Of a stretch of 64,000 nt of DNA, positions 34,134 to 46,288 are shown one piece after another. Each line of letters begins with the position of its first letter. Positions within the stretch are counted from its first letter, which is position 1. This stretch comes from Artemisia argyi. Lineage: Eukaryota; Streptophyta; Magnoliopsida; Asterales; Asteraceae. The DNA lies in contig CM060696.1 in NCBI GenBank assembly GCA_030686995.1, forward strand, positions 110,914,949-110,978,948, written 5' to 3'. A program made the translations under genes and the position numbers. Below the pieces are notes generated by a model that saw nothing but the letters and a program-made list of their open reading frames with translations, had not been told where the DNA came from and ran no database searches.

Positions 34134-35547
34134 TGATACGTGAGAATTGCACCAGGCTTGACCTCTCAAGGGATCTTGAGAAGCTTACAACCCCCACCAG
34201 GCAGTGTACCTGATCGTTGTAGTATAGTATAGTGACAAGTACCGGGGGATTGATCGTTCAGCTAGGAATAGTGTCGCTAGGATTAGAAAACATAAATACT
34301 AGTTCTAAAGATGAGGGATGATTATTTTTGTATTTTTTATATTTTTTAGAAAGCAAGTAAAAATCTCGGGTTTGAAGGATTTGGGCGGAATTAGTTGCTA
34401 GTCAACTAACCCAATACTAAAGATGCAATCAAAATAAAATACTAGAAATGAAAATAAACTAAATTAAACTAAGGTTGTGAGCAATAAGTGGAGAAGTTGT
34501 GTTTACTTAGATTTCACTACTCCCTAGATATCTTTTACACGTTAATTACTTATTATAGTTGCGTGGATGACGGATTGTATTCCTTAATACCATTCATGGG
34601 GTGTCGCACTTAATTCCCCAATCCTATGAGTGCCTACTTCACTCCTATGTCGAGCCGGCTAAGAAGCTCCTAACATGGGATCATTAGAATTTACTCATGC
34701 ATTAAATACAACCAATAAAACCTAGTGCACGTCAGTTCATGTTTCCTAAGACGTTCAAGCATGTTACCATTTGGAGATCTGCTAGTTTTCTTAAGCCTAA
34801 CATCGAAATCATTCATCCAATACAACCATAAACAAGTAATCAACACATAATTAACATCTAGGTTTCATTAGATCCAAGCAAACACAAGATAGATCTAGCC
34901 TAGCATAATGGAATTAAGACAAGAACAAGATATAGACAACCAACACACAAACATATTGATTGAATTAAAAGAACACTTATCTAAATTACACATGAAAGGG
35001 TTCAAGGTCTGAGAACCCTTGAAAAACCTGTAAAATTCGTACTAAGTTCGGCCTTAGGGTTTCTCCAAAACTTCTCTCTTTTTTATGCAAAAAATTAGAA
35101 AACTATATATAGGAAATAGGGTCTGACGGCGTCAAGACAAAATCGGTGACGCCATCATCTCGCCGCCAAAATACTTCTCGGACTGCCTTGATCTACTTTT
35201 GACGCCGTCATGTGTTATGTGTTTCCAGGCCGTCATGCATTTTACTCTTGACGCCCTACTTCGTGACGCCTTCAATTCTGTACTGGGTCGTCATGGAAAT
35301 TACTCTTGACGCCGTCAGAAATTCCTTCTTGACGCCGTCACCTACTGTTCCCAGCAAGGAAAATTAAGACTTTGGCATTTTCTTCACTTTTATGCTCCAA
35401 AAACGTCCGAATTGCTTCCTTTTCCAGATTTCTCTCCCAAAGTACCTAAAATCACAAAAGGAACGATTTAGGGCAATATTTGATCAAATAAATTCAATTC
35501 CGGGCTTAAATGACCCCCTAAAAGTGGTTCATTTTTCGCCTCATCAA
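34134..35547 (-). mobile_element. Gypsy A solo LTR inside Helitron 1
   Basis: This 1414-bp LTR starts TGATACGTGAG and ends CGCCTCATCA, flanked by the exact duplication atagc (34129-34133 and 35548-35552). It is the same family as the LTRs at 49165-50571 and 62032-63438 but clearly diverged. It carries the same tRNA-Asp-like segment (34214-34228), TGACG array (35124-35342) and TATA box. A solo LTR with intact duplications is the normal product of LTR-LTR recombination. Confidence 0.92.
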
Positions 35548-35741
35548 TAGCATGTTTTTTCATTTCCTAAAATATTTGATTTCTAATTACCTTACGAGTG
35601 GTTTTTGGGTAATACCTCTATTCATGCGCAGATCATTAAAGGAACCAACTTTGGAAAAATGGTAATTATACAAAGGTTGCGAATTACTCCGTCATATAAA
35701 CGTTTGCCTCTTAAGATTGTCAGAAAAAAAAATATCCTATC

Positions 35742-35976
35742 TCAGTTTCGTTTGCCATGAAAATCAACAAAAGCCAAGGTCAATCGCTTTCTAAAGTTGG
35801 TTTGTACTTGTCGCGTCCTGTTTTCATACATGGACAACTGTACGTTGTTGTCTAAAGAGTAAACAACAACAAAGGTTTGAAGGTTGTCGCTTGTGATCGG
35901 GATGGTAATGTCTCCAAAACTACAACAAATACGTGTATAGAGAAGTACTTGAAGGTCTATGATCAAAACTATAAGA
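35742..35976 (+). pseudogene. Helitron Pif1-like helicase, C-terminal relic
   Basis: The plus frame reads SVSFAMKINKSQGQSL, then KVGLYLSRPVFIHGQLYV, which is the conserved tail of Helitron Pif1 helicases (usual form FAMTINKSQGQ..GQLYVAVSRV). The codon for the Ser in the last motif is TAA here, so translation would stop. Residues after it (RV....KGLKVVACDRDGNV) still match the family. The solo LTR ends about 195 bp upstream. Confidence 0.85.
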
Positions 35977-36884
35977 GGTATGTAAAATACACACATCCTT
36001 TATTCTTTCTCATATTCTCAATTATAATATATTAACATGCATTTACTTACATCATCTACGGACTCTTAGGTGTGCACAGCATGGACATTGGGTTTTGAAT
36101 CGACAGGCGCTCACACACACCATTTTCTGTTCGACACAATGTATTTTAGATTCGCCAACGCTTTGACGTTTTTTAGTATGATTGTAACAAATTCAATTGC
36201 TTATCGGATAATTGACGCATTGTTTCATTCTTTCTTTCATATATTAAATGGAACATGTTTATGTTATCAGTTTTCTTATCATCTCATTTCCTTATTTCTT
36301 GGTTCATTAATATTTTATTAGTTGTTTCCTTACTATTTCATTCACATTTACAAAATTTGGCAAACATGAACTTGATTATACTATTCATATGCTCCATAAG
36401 ATACTGATTAAATGCATCACATAACTTAAAATTTGTGTCATATGGTCATCTCACAACTCCACACCAATTAAACCAATAAAAGATTAAAAACGTATCACAT
36501 AAATAGGAAAAAGTCTACATATAAAGAAGTACTTGAAGGTCTATCATCATCGCAAAGTTTGGGTTTTGAATCGATAGGCGCTCACACACGTCATTTTATA
36601 TTCGAGTCAATCTATTTTAGATTCGTCAACGCTATCGTTGTAAATCGATGGGCGCTCACACACATCTTTTGCTACTCAACACAATAAATTTTGGAGACCC
36701 CAAGCTTGGACGTTTGTTAGTGTAATTGTAACATAAGCAATTTCTTATCTTATAATTGACGCATTGTCTCATTCTTTGTTTCATATTTTAAATGAGACAA
36801 ATTTACGTTATTACTTTTCTTATCATCTCATTTCTCTATTTCTTTTAAAAATTACCCGGTGTCAACGGGTCTTCTAAGCTAGTT

Positions 36885-36887
<3 letters not shown>

Positions 36888-36976
<89 letters not shown>
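36888..36976. repeat. (TA)n microsatellite between two Helitron 3' ends
   Basis: About 44 uninterrupted TA units. It separates the CTAG-T end of Helitron 1 from the CTAG-T end, on the opposite strand, of the mini-Helitron. Confidence 0.95.
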
Positions 36977-36977
<1 letters not shown>

Positions 36978-37592
36978 TAGCAGGGTATCCGCGCGTTGCA
37001 GCGGTGGGTACCCTAAATTAAAATTTTCCGGTGAATCGTGTAATTTTAGTTTATTATGTTCTTTTTGACAATAAATTTACGGATATCAAATTTCATTTAG
37101 CTCGTGTCCGTTCGGGCTCGAGCCCGTTGGCTCGTGTCCGTTCAGGCTCGAGCCCGTTTGGCCCATGCCTGTTCGGGCTCGAGCCCATTTGACCCGTTGC
37201 CCGTTCAGACTTGAATATTTGTATAATGTGCTTTATTATTTGTATTAGTGACATTTAATGCAGGAATTGTGTTTAAGTTGGTTGTATAATATGCTTTATA
37301 ATTTGTATTTCTTATGTAAGGGGTGTTTTAATAAGTGCATTAATTGTATTTATTGACCGGTTAATTAATTGTATTTAATGTACATAATGTTTTATTTATT
37401 ATATTTAATATTAGTATTAATGGTATGTTAGAATTAAATGAGGGAAAAATTGGTGTGTACTTTAAGCTTATTAACTTGTAAATGTCTAATTATATTTCAT
37501 CACTTGTACTTTAAGCTTATTAATTTGTAAGGCTTAAAATTAAGCATGCTAAAATTAGAAGGCATTCCTCCTTTATAATATATATAGTAAGA
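36977..37592 (-). mobile_element. Mini-Helitron
   Basis: On the minus strand it begins A|TCTTACTATATATATTATAA and continues with aaggaggaat, a plant Helitron 5' form. It ends with a GC-rich hairpin region (CCGC..GCGG) and CTAG|T at 36977. The length is 616 bp and there is no coding sequence. The 3' terminal 100 bp recur at 47571-47690, marking a second family member. Confidence 0.8.
37100..37200. repeat. Repeat built on the palindrome GGGCTCGAGCCC
   Basis: Three units of about 30 bp, each centred on gggctcgagccc or a one-base variant and separated by cgttYggcYcgtgYc, lie inside the mini-Helitron. A single similar unit occurs at about 47780-47800 in the related Helitron end. Confidence 0.85.
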
Positions 37593-38239
37593 TATATATA
37601 TACCCAAAACATACTTAACTTGCATTGTACATCGTGCATTGAAAACTTGTATTTTGTGAAAATATACTTATACAATTTAATACGCATAACGAGAATCTAA
37701 TGCTTGCTCAAGAAGCCTTGAATAGGAAGCTCAGAATGCTTCCTCAAAACGCTTCCTCAAAGCTTTGCATTTGCATTTAAATGGTAAGCTCATAATGAGC
37801 AAAAACAAGCGAGTTTAACTTTCCCTATACAAAACCTTAAAAATAATCCGTGCATGCCCTCCTCCATTAGCTGATGAGTCAAACGCAGGTATTATCTCTC
37901 ATTTCCTTTTTCACATTTTATATATTTCGAATTGAACTAATTTTCTGCTTTTAGGTCCATATTTTATGTCATATTCACTGTTTGGATTATTAGCTTATAA
38001 TTTACTATGTTAATAAAGCGACCAAAGTTATATGTAACTAGTTTTTCTTTAGCCTTATATTTAGTAAGTAGCTTATGGCCTATGATGTATAGGTTGAGTG
38101 TTTGGACCAGCGTATAAACTTATTTAAGCCACGAATTTGGGCTTATAAGCCCCTGCATATAAGCTCATAAGCCCTTTATAAAAGCTAAAACAAGGTCTCC
38201 TAAATAAGAGCTTACCAAACCCCCTAAATAAGTTCATAA

Positions 38240-38414
38240 GCTTATCTAAAAGGTTTAAATCGGCCGTGAAACCCCGAACCCACGCCTCCTTTTGGGTGCC
38301 GATTGACCCTTCCACAAGGACTAGCCCCGTGCTTTTAACCCGAGGTTGAGATTAAACCCATGACCTATTTCTTTAAAAGCCGTCCTTGACCGGATACCGC
38401 TAATGCCCCAATGG
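38240..38414 (-). mobile_element. tRNA-derived SINE-like insertion
   Basis: The minus strand shows a tRNA-like head: an A-box-like TAGCGGTATCCGG and, about 55 nt later, GGGTTTAATCTC in the B-box place. The insert is absent from copy 1. Similar words flank it (taaataagttcata and taaataaactcata), which fits a target duplication of about 14 bp with changes. Confidence 0.5.
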
Positions 38415-38457
38415 TAAATAAACTCATACTACAATAGTCTTTTCTCCATTTTTTACT

Positions 38458-38479
38458 ATTTATTATTATTATTATTATT

Positions 38480-38524
<45 letters not shown>

Positions 38525-38549
38525 ATTATTATTATTATTATTATTATTG
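38458..38549. repeat. Compound microsatellite (ATT)n(GTT)n(ATT)n
   Basis: A block of about a dozen GTT units is bracketed by ATT blocks. Copy 1 has only a plain T-rich tract at the corresponding place near 26260. Confidence 0.95.
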
Positions 38550-39432
38550 TCGCTAAATAAGCCTAATAAAAAAAAGATAAAACAAACACCCCCTTTGTCA
38601 TCCTTTACCGGGTATTAGGCTTGAAAACTAATCAAAGAGGGTAACGAGTGCTTTTGGGGTGGCCAGGGAAAGGGTTGGAAGCAGTCACATATATGGATAC
38701 CTTGGTTAGCCACGTACATCTGAGTCACGGACTTGCCCTCCGTGGGTAACCTAAACTGTGAAAACCTTATATGTTTTTATGATAAGAACTGTTTTTGCCG
38801 GTATGAGAAGTAGGATTCTGATGATAAGGTGGTTTACTCCTTAGTCATTACTGTCAAGTCATCAAAACTCAAGTAGATACCGCAGTCCTAAATTGTTTCA
38901 CAAGACTGGTTAGAGTAGGAACCTTGTCACAAAAACTTTATCATGTGAATTTCGGATGGTTCTGTTTGTGGGTGGATTATAGCAGCAGAAGGTGACCGGA
39001 AAAGTTATTAAATATTTTGCAAAGTTAACTCAATTATCGTTGAACATGTTTACGGTTAAGTTTTGGTTATTGATTAAGCTAGATAACTTAATTAAAGTCA
39101 CTAGGTGGTCTGTCGAATTTAGAGGCAATAAAGGACCTTCATAGATAGAGCCATAGAGGGAAAGTTATACTGGTTTCTATAACTTTATTAAGCTCAAACA
39201 ATGGCATTTCATATACGGAAATAGGACCAATAGAAGTTTGTATCATTAGTTTATAGTTTAGATTGTTAATAAAACTTTATAAAATTGCAGCTTTCAAGGT
39301 AAAAAAGACGACATGATGACGGTTAAGCAGCAAGACAAAGAATAAGATGAATCCTGACATTTTGGTCGATTTCACTTGAAAGGATCCAAAACATATATGA
39401 ATGATTGTTCTTCGATTTAAATTGGGGAGAGA

Positions 39433-40804
39433 ATGGTTTCTGAAAATGATAAGAAGAGATTGGATGTAGAAGTAGATAGGCTAAGCAGCTTGCCTGATGA
39501 TCTTATTCATAAAATTCTCTCGTTTAATGACACCCTAGATGCTGTTAAAACCAGTACTTTGTCATCTAGATGGAGGTTTATCTGGACTACAATGACGTGT
39601 CTTGCTTTTTCAAGTGAGGATTTTCCTAATTTGCCCAAGTTCTCAAAATTTGTTAAACATGTTCTCTCTGGCCGTGATAATCAAAGGGAAGTGTCTTCGG
39701 TGAAGCTCAGTTTTCGTGGAAAGGCTAGCCAAGTGTTTGTCAAAAGAATTCTCGCTTATGCATTCTCTCACAATGTCCAACAACTGAATATTAAATCAGT
39801 TGATAGTACTATTGAATTTCCTCTATCTCTCTTTAGTTCTCAGACTCTCAAACATCTCATCTTAAATCAGTCTTATTACCATCACGTGATCTTTACATCA
39901 ACGTGGGAGGTCCCTGCTTTAACCACATTGCATCTTAATGAAATCATCTTGTCTCATGACAATGCTGATAATTTCAGTGGGCTTATCTCCAAGTGTGTGA
40001 ACTTGAAGAATCTCACCTTAACAAATTGCCACCTGCTGGTGGGATGGAATAATATTGATTTCAATATTTTTCATCCCCAACTTTCTAATCTCACTATTGA
40101 AAGTGAACCTTGGTATGCGAGATCGCTCAGTGTGGTTGCACCTCAACTCAAGAATCTCATTATTAGAAGATGTGAAAATTCTTCAAAGGGGATTATGATT
40201 TCTGCGCCTGACCTTGCCTACCTGCACCTTCAATGCTATGATTGTTTAAAGTTCTCTGCTGACGATTTCCATTCTTTGGAGAAGGCGGATATCTCTATTA
40301 CCAGACCATACACGGAAGACCCTCAAAATATTTTTGGTCTTTTTCAACTTCTTCACAGTGTAAAAAATCTGACGCTTAACTTGGAAATTCTCGAGGTATA
40401 TAGCTATTGGTTCCTAATGTTTGTACCGTCGTAATTCCCAAAACATTAAAAAAGATTTAAGCAAAACAAGTGTGGCTCTTTTTCATATTGAGTCCTTATA
40501 GGAGTAAACATATAAGTGGAATATTATGGTTGTGTTGTAATTTTTGCTGCAGCATCTTTCTTCATCTGGGGAAGTAATTTCGCATCAGCATTCTCCGCTT
40601 GCTAATTTAAAGAGTATAAAGATTTATCCATTATTGGTAGATAAGTGTCAGCTTCCAAGAAAGATGGTAAACATGTCTACGGAAGTCAAAATCTATTTGC
40701 TAAATGGATCTCCAGGGGCCACCTTCACCATGGTTTCACGTGAGGTATTTACATCATCAAGTATATTCTTATCTGCCATGCATCATACTTATAGCAGAAA
40801 TTAG
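39433..40804 (+). CDS. F-box/LRR protein, copy 2
   Basis: Exon 1 (39433-40395, 321 codons) joins in phase to exon 2 (from 40553) across a 157-bp GT-AG intron, giving 404 residues if exon 2 runs to the stop at 40804. Exon 2 also holds a donor (GAG|GTATTT at 40745) conserved in copy 1, so the mature protein may continue into further exons. The F-box (LSSLPDDLIHKILSF..TLSSRWRFIW) spans residues 13-55; irregular leucine-rich repeats follow (LKHLIL, LTTLHLNEI, LKNLTLTNC, LSNLTIE, LKNLIIRRC, LAYLHLQCY). F-box proteins of this layout recruit targets to SCF (Skp1-Cullin-F-box) ubiquitin ligases through Skp1. The specific target is unknown. A 5'-UTR intron is suggested by the gcaggtattatct donor near 37887. 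Confidence 0.85.
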
Positions 40805-41816
40805 CAAACTAAATCAGATCCTCAAGTTAGGTTTTAATTGTTGAGATATGATGTTACCTAGTTTTTTGTTTTTTTTTGTCTTTTCTTTTTTTTTCTTTTT
40901 ATTATTATTATTATTTTTTTATTCACTTGAGTTCAAAATTTATTTTGATGGCAACCTTCTGGTATTTTGTGTTTGTTTTTGGTTTCATTTTGTTAGAACC
41001 ACAGTAAACGTGTAGACATCTTCATTTCGTGAGAGGTTGCAAATGAAGCTAGGCTGAATGTTAATTTTTTTTGGCTACAACTATTCCATATGGCCCAAAA
41101 GCACATATGAAATTGATGTCTTAAAAGTTTAGTTAGTTTGCTGAACTTTACCTATAATGTTCCCATTGAAGAGTAGGATCTTTTGCTCACATGTTGGGTT
41201 ATTAGGTACCTCATTACAACCCGCCTATTGACATTTGCCTTGGGTTATAAGGCACCGCACTTGAAAGAAACAGATGTCAGACCTGTTTATAAGAGGATTC
41301 AACTATCTTCTAGTCAAAGTCTATCCTAGACTCCTAGTGGGTATGCACTATTGTAATGGCTAAAAAAAGAACCTAGCATTTTTTTTGGGATACTCATATT
41401 TTAACCTCTTTACCCAACATGTGAATGGTTGTGTGAACTTCCTAAAACATTTCAGCAATTTATAAGTTTTCCAAATTTTTTTTCTTAAGTAACGCATTGT
41501 TTCACGATATTTTATGGTGATCCCCATGATGTATAGAAATAGAATATCAACATACTTTATTTTCGGTGATTTCAAGTAATGTACTTTCACTTTTCCACCA
41601 TTTTCTGCAGATAAAATACCATTATATATTTTTTCTCAAAATAAAGGAGGTTGCCTAAAATGATTTTAAAAGAAAGAAGTTGCGTAATATGAACAGGCAT
41701 AAAACTGATGATTGGTGTCAGTTTCTATTGTGTGGTTTGTAACCCTTCCAGAAGCCTAAATTGCGTACAAAATCTATAGTGTTATAAATTGTGAAGTTGA
41801 TATATTTGTTGTCACA
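40805..41816 (+). other. Spacer or intron between F-box and coiled-coil parts, copy 2
   Basis: T-rich DNA with a degenerate microsatellite at 40860-40920. The minus-strand frame at 41360-41590 lacks any familiar motif. The region ends with ttgttgtcacag, a plausible acceptor, at 41817. Confidence 0.4.
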
Positions 41817-42425
41817 GTGAGAATTGTTATCCCGCCCCCTGTTTTTGACAAAATCAAGCCAACTATGATGACACTTATACAAGATTATAATACCATCATA
41901 TCATCAGTGTCTACCTATGTTTCCTATGAGCTCTATTGTATCATGCAGGAGATTCTAGCAAAGAGGAATGCCACATATGCAAAAATACATATGGACAAAC
42001 TAAAAGTGTTTCTAGAGCAAGAGAAAGCTGATATCGAGACCAACAGGGCTCATATTGAGCAAGAGAATGTACCAATGGAGAGCCGCAACGCATTGATGGA
42101 TGATGAACAGAATGCACTAGATGAGAACGAACTACAGATTGAGGGAAACGTGGCACATATCAATAGCTGTTGGGAGAGTTTAGGTGAGCAGATTAAGCAA
42201 GGGAAAAAGAAGATCGATCACATCGTTTGTGAGTTGCGCATGATTAAAAGATTGATGACAAAGCTGCCTGCATCAAAGACGGCTGAGATGCAACCATGTT
42301 TTTCTAGTCTGTGTGCACAAGCTGACAGTGTCATGAGTAAGATAAGAGATTGCATGAAGATCCAATTAGATGAGAATCAAAGCCGTTTTCATGAACTTGC
42401 TACAACATTGCAGTCGTTTTCATAG
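41817..42425 (+). CDS. Coiled-coil protein or distal exon, copy 2
   Basis: The frame is open for 202 codons but begins at GTG directly at a candidate acceptor (..cacag|TGAGAATT, exon from 41818), and the first in-frame ATG is at 41862 (MMTLIQDYNTII), so it looks more like an exon than a free gene. Phase does not join simply to the donor at 40745, so another exon or a different junction is needed. The protein has the same charged coiled coil as copy 1 (QEKADIETNRAHIEQEN) and a longer end (ENQSRFHELATTLQSFS). Function unknown; conservation of the F-box and coiled-coil pair in both copies suggests they form one transcription unit or a linked pair. Confidence 0.5.
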   Translation: MRIVIPPPVFDKIKPTMMTLIQDYNTIISSVSTYVSYELYCIMQEILAKRNATYAKIHMDKLKVFLEQEKADIETNRAHIEQENVPMESRNALMDDEQNALDENELQIEGNVAHINSCWESLGEQIKQGKKKIDHIVCELRMIKRLMTKLPASKTAEMQPCFSSLCAQADSVMSKIRDCMKIQLDENQSRFHELATTLQSFS

Positions 42426-43012
42426 CAAATTGTTAGCTTGATTTCCCTTGCGCTCAAAAGTGATAACCATAAACAAAATGTCACTGTTGGTGCTACTTTT
42501 TCCTTTTGTTTGGATCCCAGGTCAAGTAATTTTCTGATTACGACATTGCAATAGTCAGCCACCTGCTAGTGCAACTTGGAATGTAAATTTATAAACTTCT
42601 GACACTTTGGACTCAACTACCCAAGGGACGTGTTATTACTTCTATCATGCAAAGTCGAGATGATCAAGTGATTTTGGGTTGTAATTTTGTAATATGCTCT
42701 ATGCATTGATGTTTCCTAGCAGGATGGAGCATTGGACTGGAAAAGGTCTTTGTATACCTATGCAATGTTAATTTTATATATTTTTAGGATTTATTTTCTC
42801 TCGCACACATAAAAATGACGCTAATAATCATAGGTCGTGATCTTGTAAAAAGTGAGATAAAAAAAACCTACTTTTTTAAAAAGACTAAAAAGTATCACCT
42901 GCTCTCAACATGTGTCTTTTCTTACTTTCGATTTTAGAGCCATTTTATCTCTTTATCTTTGACAACTTCGTCAATTTTTTCATCCCAGTTTTAGCTTGAA
43001 AAATCATTCAAG
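42426..43012. other. Downstream spacer of copy 2
   Basis: The first 295 bp match 29418-29760 of copy 1. At about 42722, after 'gtttcctagca', copy 2 departs from copy 1 and does not rejoin it until about 45263. I see no gene. Confidence 0.55.
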
Positions 43013-43479
43013 ACAACAAAATTAGGTTTCAATGTATATTCAATTTCATCATATATTTCTTCAATTGCTAAATTACGACCCTTTGAAAGAAGAGTAGTCT
43101 ATTTTTTTTATCCCAATTTTAGTTTGAAAAATCATTAAAGACAACAAAATTAGGTTTCAATGTATATTCAATTCATCATATATTTCTTCAATTGCTACAA
43201 ATTACGACCCTTTAAAAGAAATAGAATTTTATCAAAGTTAAGGTTTCATTCTATTTGAGTTAAGACGAAATTATTATACCAAAATTTGAAAAAATAAACT
43301 TTAAATTAACATCAATACTTCATCTTTTTTGTTTTTTTAAAGTTTTCTCATAACTTTTCAAAGAAATCACGTGTTCAGGGAAACACTCATACCGTGTTTA
43401 ATGAAATGTCTCAATGAAACAATTTTGTGATTTTAGAATTTGAAATGTTTAGAATATAAGTTTCAATATTTGATGAGTC

Positions 43480-43520
<41 letters not shown>

Positions 43521-44510
43521 GCAAAAAGAATTATTCATGAAATAATTTGAAAGAAACAAAATTATTTATCAAAGAATATTTATGAAAAAGTTAATCAAAG
43601 AATGATGAAGAAACAAAATTGTTCATCACCTATTTTTTTATTAAAAAAAAAAGAAAAAAAAAAAGCCACTTAAATTTTTGGCTCGAATAAAATCTTGGGC
43701 CTAGTACCATAGCCGAGTAACTTCTAAAAGGTCATTCTCCCCTATATTTGTTTTCAAGGTTTTACTTTAAGCATGTTAAAAACATAAACAGTAATTTACC
43801 ATAAATTATTTTGTTATTTACACTTCATAAGTAATGCCATTTAGACAATTTACCATGTAAAGTAATGTGTCCAACATTCCAACTGAAAAACCAACTAACT
43901 CTCTTAATTACTTGTGAAGTTTGTTTTTTTAATGAAAAAATAATTTTATTAACGGCGTCAAGGATGAGCCAGTTCAAAAAGATATTAAAACAACATATTC
44001 AGATATTCACCTAACCTGTTCAATAAATGTTGAAACATGTTCAGACTAAGTTGTCAACCTAACTTGGGTGTCTGTGATAGTATATTCACTCCTAGATCAC
44101 AATAATACTCTAATCTACTAACTGTAATCATACTCTAAATCTACTAACAAGGTCGGTTTCAAATCTATCATTGATCTCATACTTTTTGTATCAACTTTCA
44201 ATAACTTTAAGTATTAAGATTATATTTTTCTAAAGTTAGATGTCCAATTTGATAATAAACCAAACAATGGTATTGGAATTGAGATATTACTAAATTATTA
44301 AGATTATATTTTTCAAATCTATCGTTTGGTTTGATAACAATAAGGGGCCGTTTGGTTTGATGATATGACTCACAATTGATATGAGTTTGATAGTAGTGGT
44401 GGGCCCTCAACAATGATAGATTCATACCATGTTCCTTTGCCTCTTTTGATGTAAAGCCAATATATGAATTTCACCATACCAATTACCATGAAACAAACAA
44501 CATATATCAT
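43013..44510. repeat. Block X; counterpart of block X' at 5540-6885
   Basis: It carries the same order of landmarks as block X', including the poly-A tract, plus a local tandem duplication of about 128 bp (42965-43220, 'aagacaacaaaattaggtt' twice) that X' lacks or has lost to the Copia insertion. No coding signal. Confidence 0.7.
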
Positions 44511-46288
44511 TCCCATACTCATTCATTCATTCTCATAAGCTCAAACCAAGCGCACCCTAATTACTAAAGGAATGGGTATGGTTATAGGGTGGAATGGAAA
44601 TGAGAATAAGTTTTGATATAATTGTGAAACTAATTGTTTAGTTTAGTCTAGGTTTGTATATAAAGAATGAAAATAAAGGGCTCTCACTACTTGTCAATTA
44701 TAGTCTCACAAATTTAATATGAATGGATGGAACTAAAGGCTCACACCACTTGTCAGATTGAATAAAATCACCAATTCCACCCATATGACCAGATATGCTT
44801 CTATGGGTTTCCACATCACATCTCGTTCCTCTACCATAAACTTTTATATACCAAACAGTTGATTCAAAATTGATTTCAAGTCATCTATTAAAAAATATAG
44901 TAACTGATTATTTAAAAAAAAAAGTTAGCCGGAAAATATTAATTCTTGCTGGAATCTGGAAATAAAATATTGAGTGTCACCGGAATCCGAAAATAAAAAG
45001 TTATCCAGAAAAGGTGGAAAGTTAGGTCACACATTGAATGGGTCGAGCAATGTGGTAGCACAGTCGCACATTTAATGGACACATGTTACACATTTAAAAG
45101 AGGGTATTTTAGTCTTTTAATACTCTTAATAATAAGACAAAATATAAAATCAAAGTGGACATGTGTCACAATTTTGAGGACATGACAAAAATTGAAATTT
45201 GCAATATTTGAGACTTAATAGTGGACACAAATTAAATTTTATGTGTACTTTTGAAATTTTCCTTTTTGTTAAGGCATTAGTGTGTTTGTTCATGATGTCA
45301 TCTTGTTGGTGGTTACTCATTTGCTAGTTAGGTTTCTCAATAAATAAAGATCGGAGTAACATTGTTTCTAAAGGTATTTGCTTATCCCAAGGTGTAAAGC
45401 GGTGACGGTGAACGGTCTCTATTAGGATTTTACCTTTGTTTATGTCTCTTTTAGTAGTGATTGCTAGACATATTCCATTATTAATCTTTGCGGTGGTGAT
45501 GCAAGCGAAAAGAAAAAGGTTATGTGAACATTGTTATTTTGTACGAAAACATGCAAATTGCAGCTAATCCAATCAAATAAAACAATGTTATTAGCTTATT
45601 TATGCATGTGTTTCACGCTCTTTGATTTGCTATTTATTATCAACACAAACGATACGGGTTAGAAACTATGATATTGAACATGATATCAGAAGATAATAAA
45701 CTCATTTGGTTTACAAAAGAACTAATGATGATGTGAAGAAGCTATTCATTTCAATAACTAAACGCAACCCTAGGTTCCCAAAGCAATACAAAATTTTGTC
45801 GAACATCATTCAAAGGTTACAAGGAATGATCCTATGCATTAGATCCGTGGCATAATCGTTTCAATAAATTGGAGCAAATGGGATTCAACTAAATTGCAAA
45901 GCATCATAAACACTACCTAATGTGATAACAAATTAATAAATTGTATGTGTGTGTTGAACTGTTGATGCGGGTATCAATGCGTATAGGCAATGTTAATTTA
46001 AATAATATAACGCTCTTGATAAAACATGTAAGATGAGAATTACATACAAATTGGTAAGCTATTATCGTGTTTGAGAAACAATTAAAAGTAGTTATTAGTG
46101 TTTTTCTAGACATGCAATAGTATTTAGGTTTGTTTTCAAATGATAATTCATGTTATATGAGAAATTCATCAACAAAATGGTTATGGGTTCTGATTTGTAT
46201 CAAAGTATATATATATATATATAAATAGTAGTGACCTTTGACCGGGAAATAGTCAAACAAGTCAAACTACGTATATACCGGGAGTTTG
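44511..46288. other. Spacer with remnants shared with copy 1 and block X'
   Basis: 45263-45490 matches 29770-30350 of copy 1. 45715-45965 matches 10301-10562, and about 46010-46050 matches 22218-22260, showing where the Copia cluster landed in X'. A short (TA)n lies at 46207-46223. No gene seen. Confidence 0.6.

Larger units (their letters stand above)
30683..36882 (+). mobile_element. Helitron 1, with captured gene fragments and helicase relic
   Basis: The 5' end reads A|TCTATAATCTATAACTATA and the AT-rich start resembles plant Helitron 5' ends (a second TC at 30690 is an alternative). The 3' end has a hairpin ACCCG/CGGGT at 36854-36870, an 8-nt spacer and CTAG at 36879-36882, followed by T. 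Insertion between A and T fits Helitrons. Near the 3' end is a degraded Pif1-type helicase tail in plus orientation, which agrees with element polarity. The interior holds exon fragments of two unrelated host genes and a gypsy solo LTR that inserted later. About 400 bp near the 3' end are duplicated (35930-36340 and 36520-36850). The Rep part is missing. Confidence 0.75.
37840..45490 (+). repeat. Segmental duplication, copy 2 (F-box plus coiled-coil locus)
   Basis: It parallels 25830-30350 in order and sequence, with extra inserts at 38240-38414 and 42722-45262. Its F-box frame is open, unlike copy 1. Confidence 0.85.

Noticed and set aside
35742..35996. Minus-strand 84-codon frame
   Set aside because: It is the complement of the helicase relic, which is on the plus strand.
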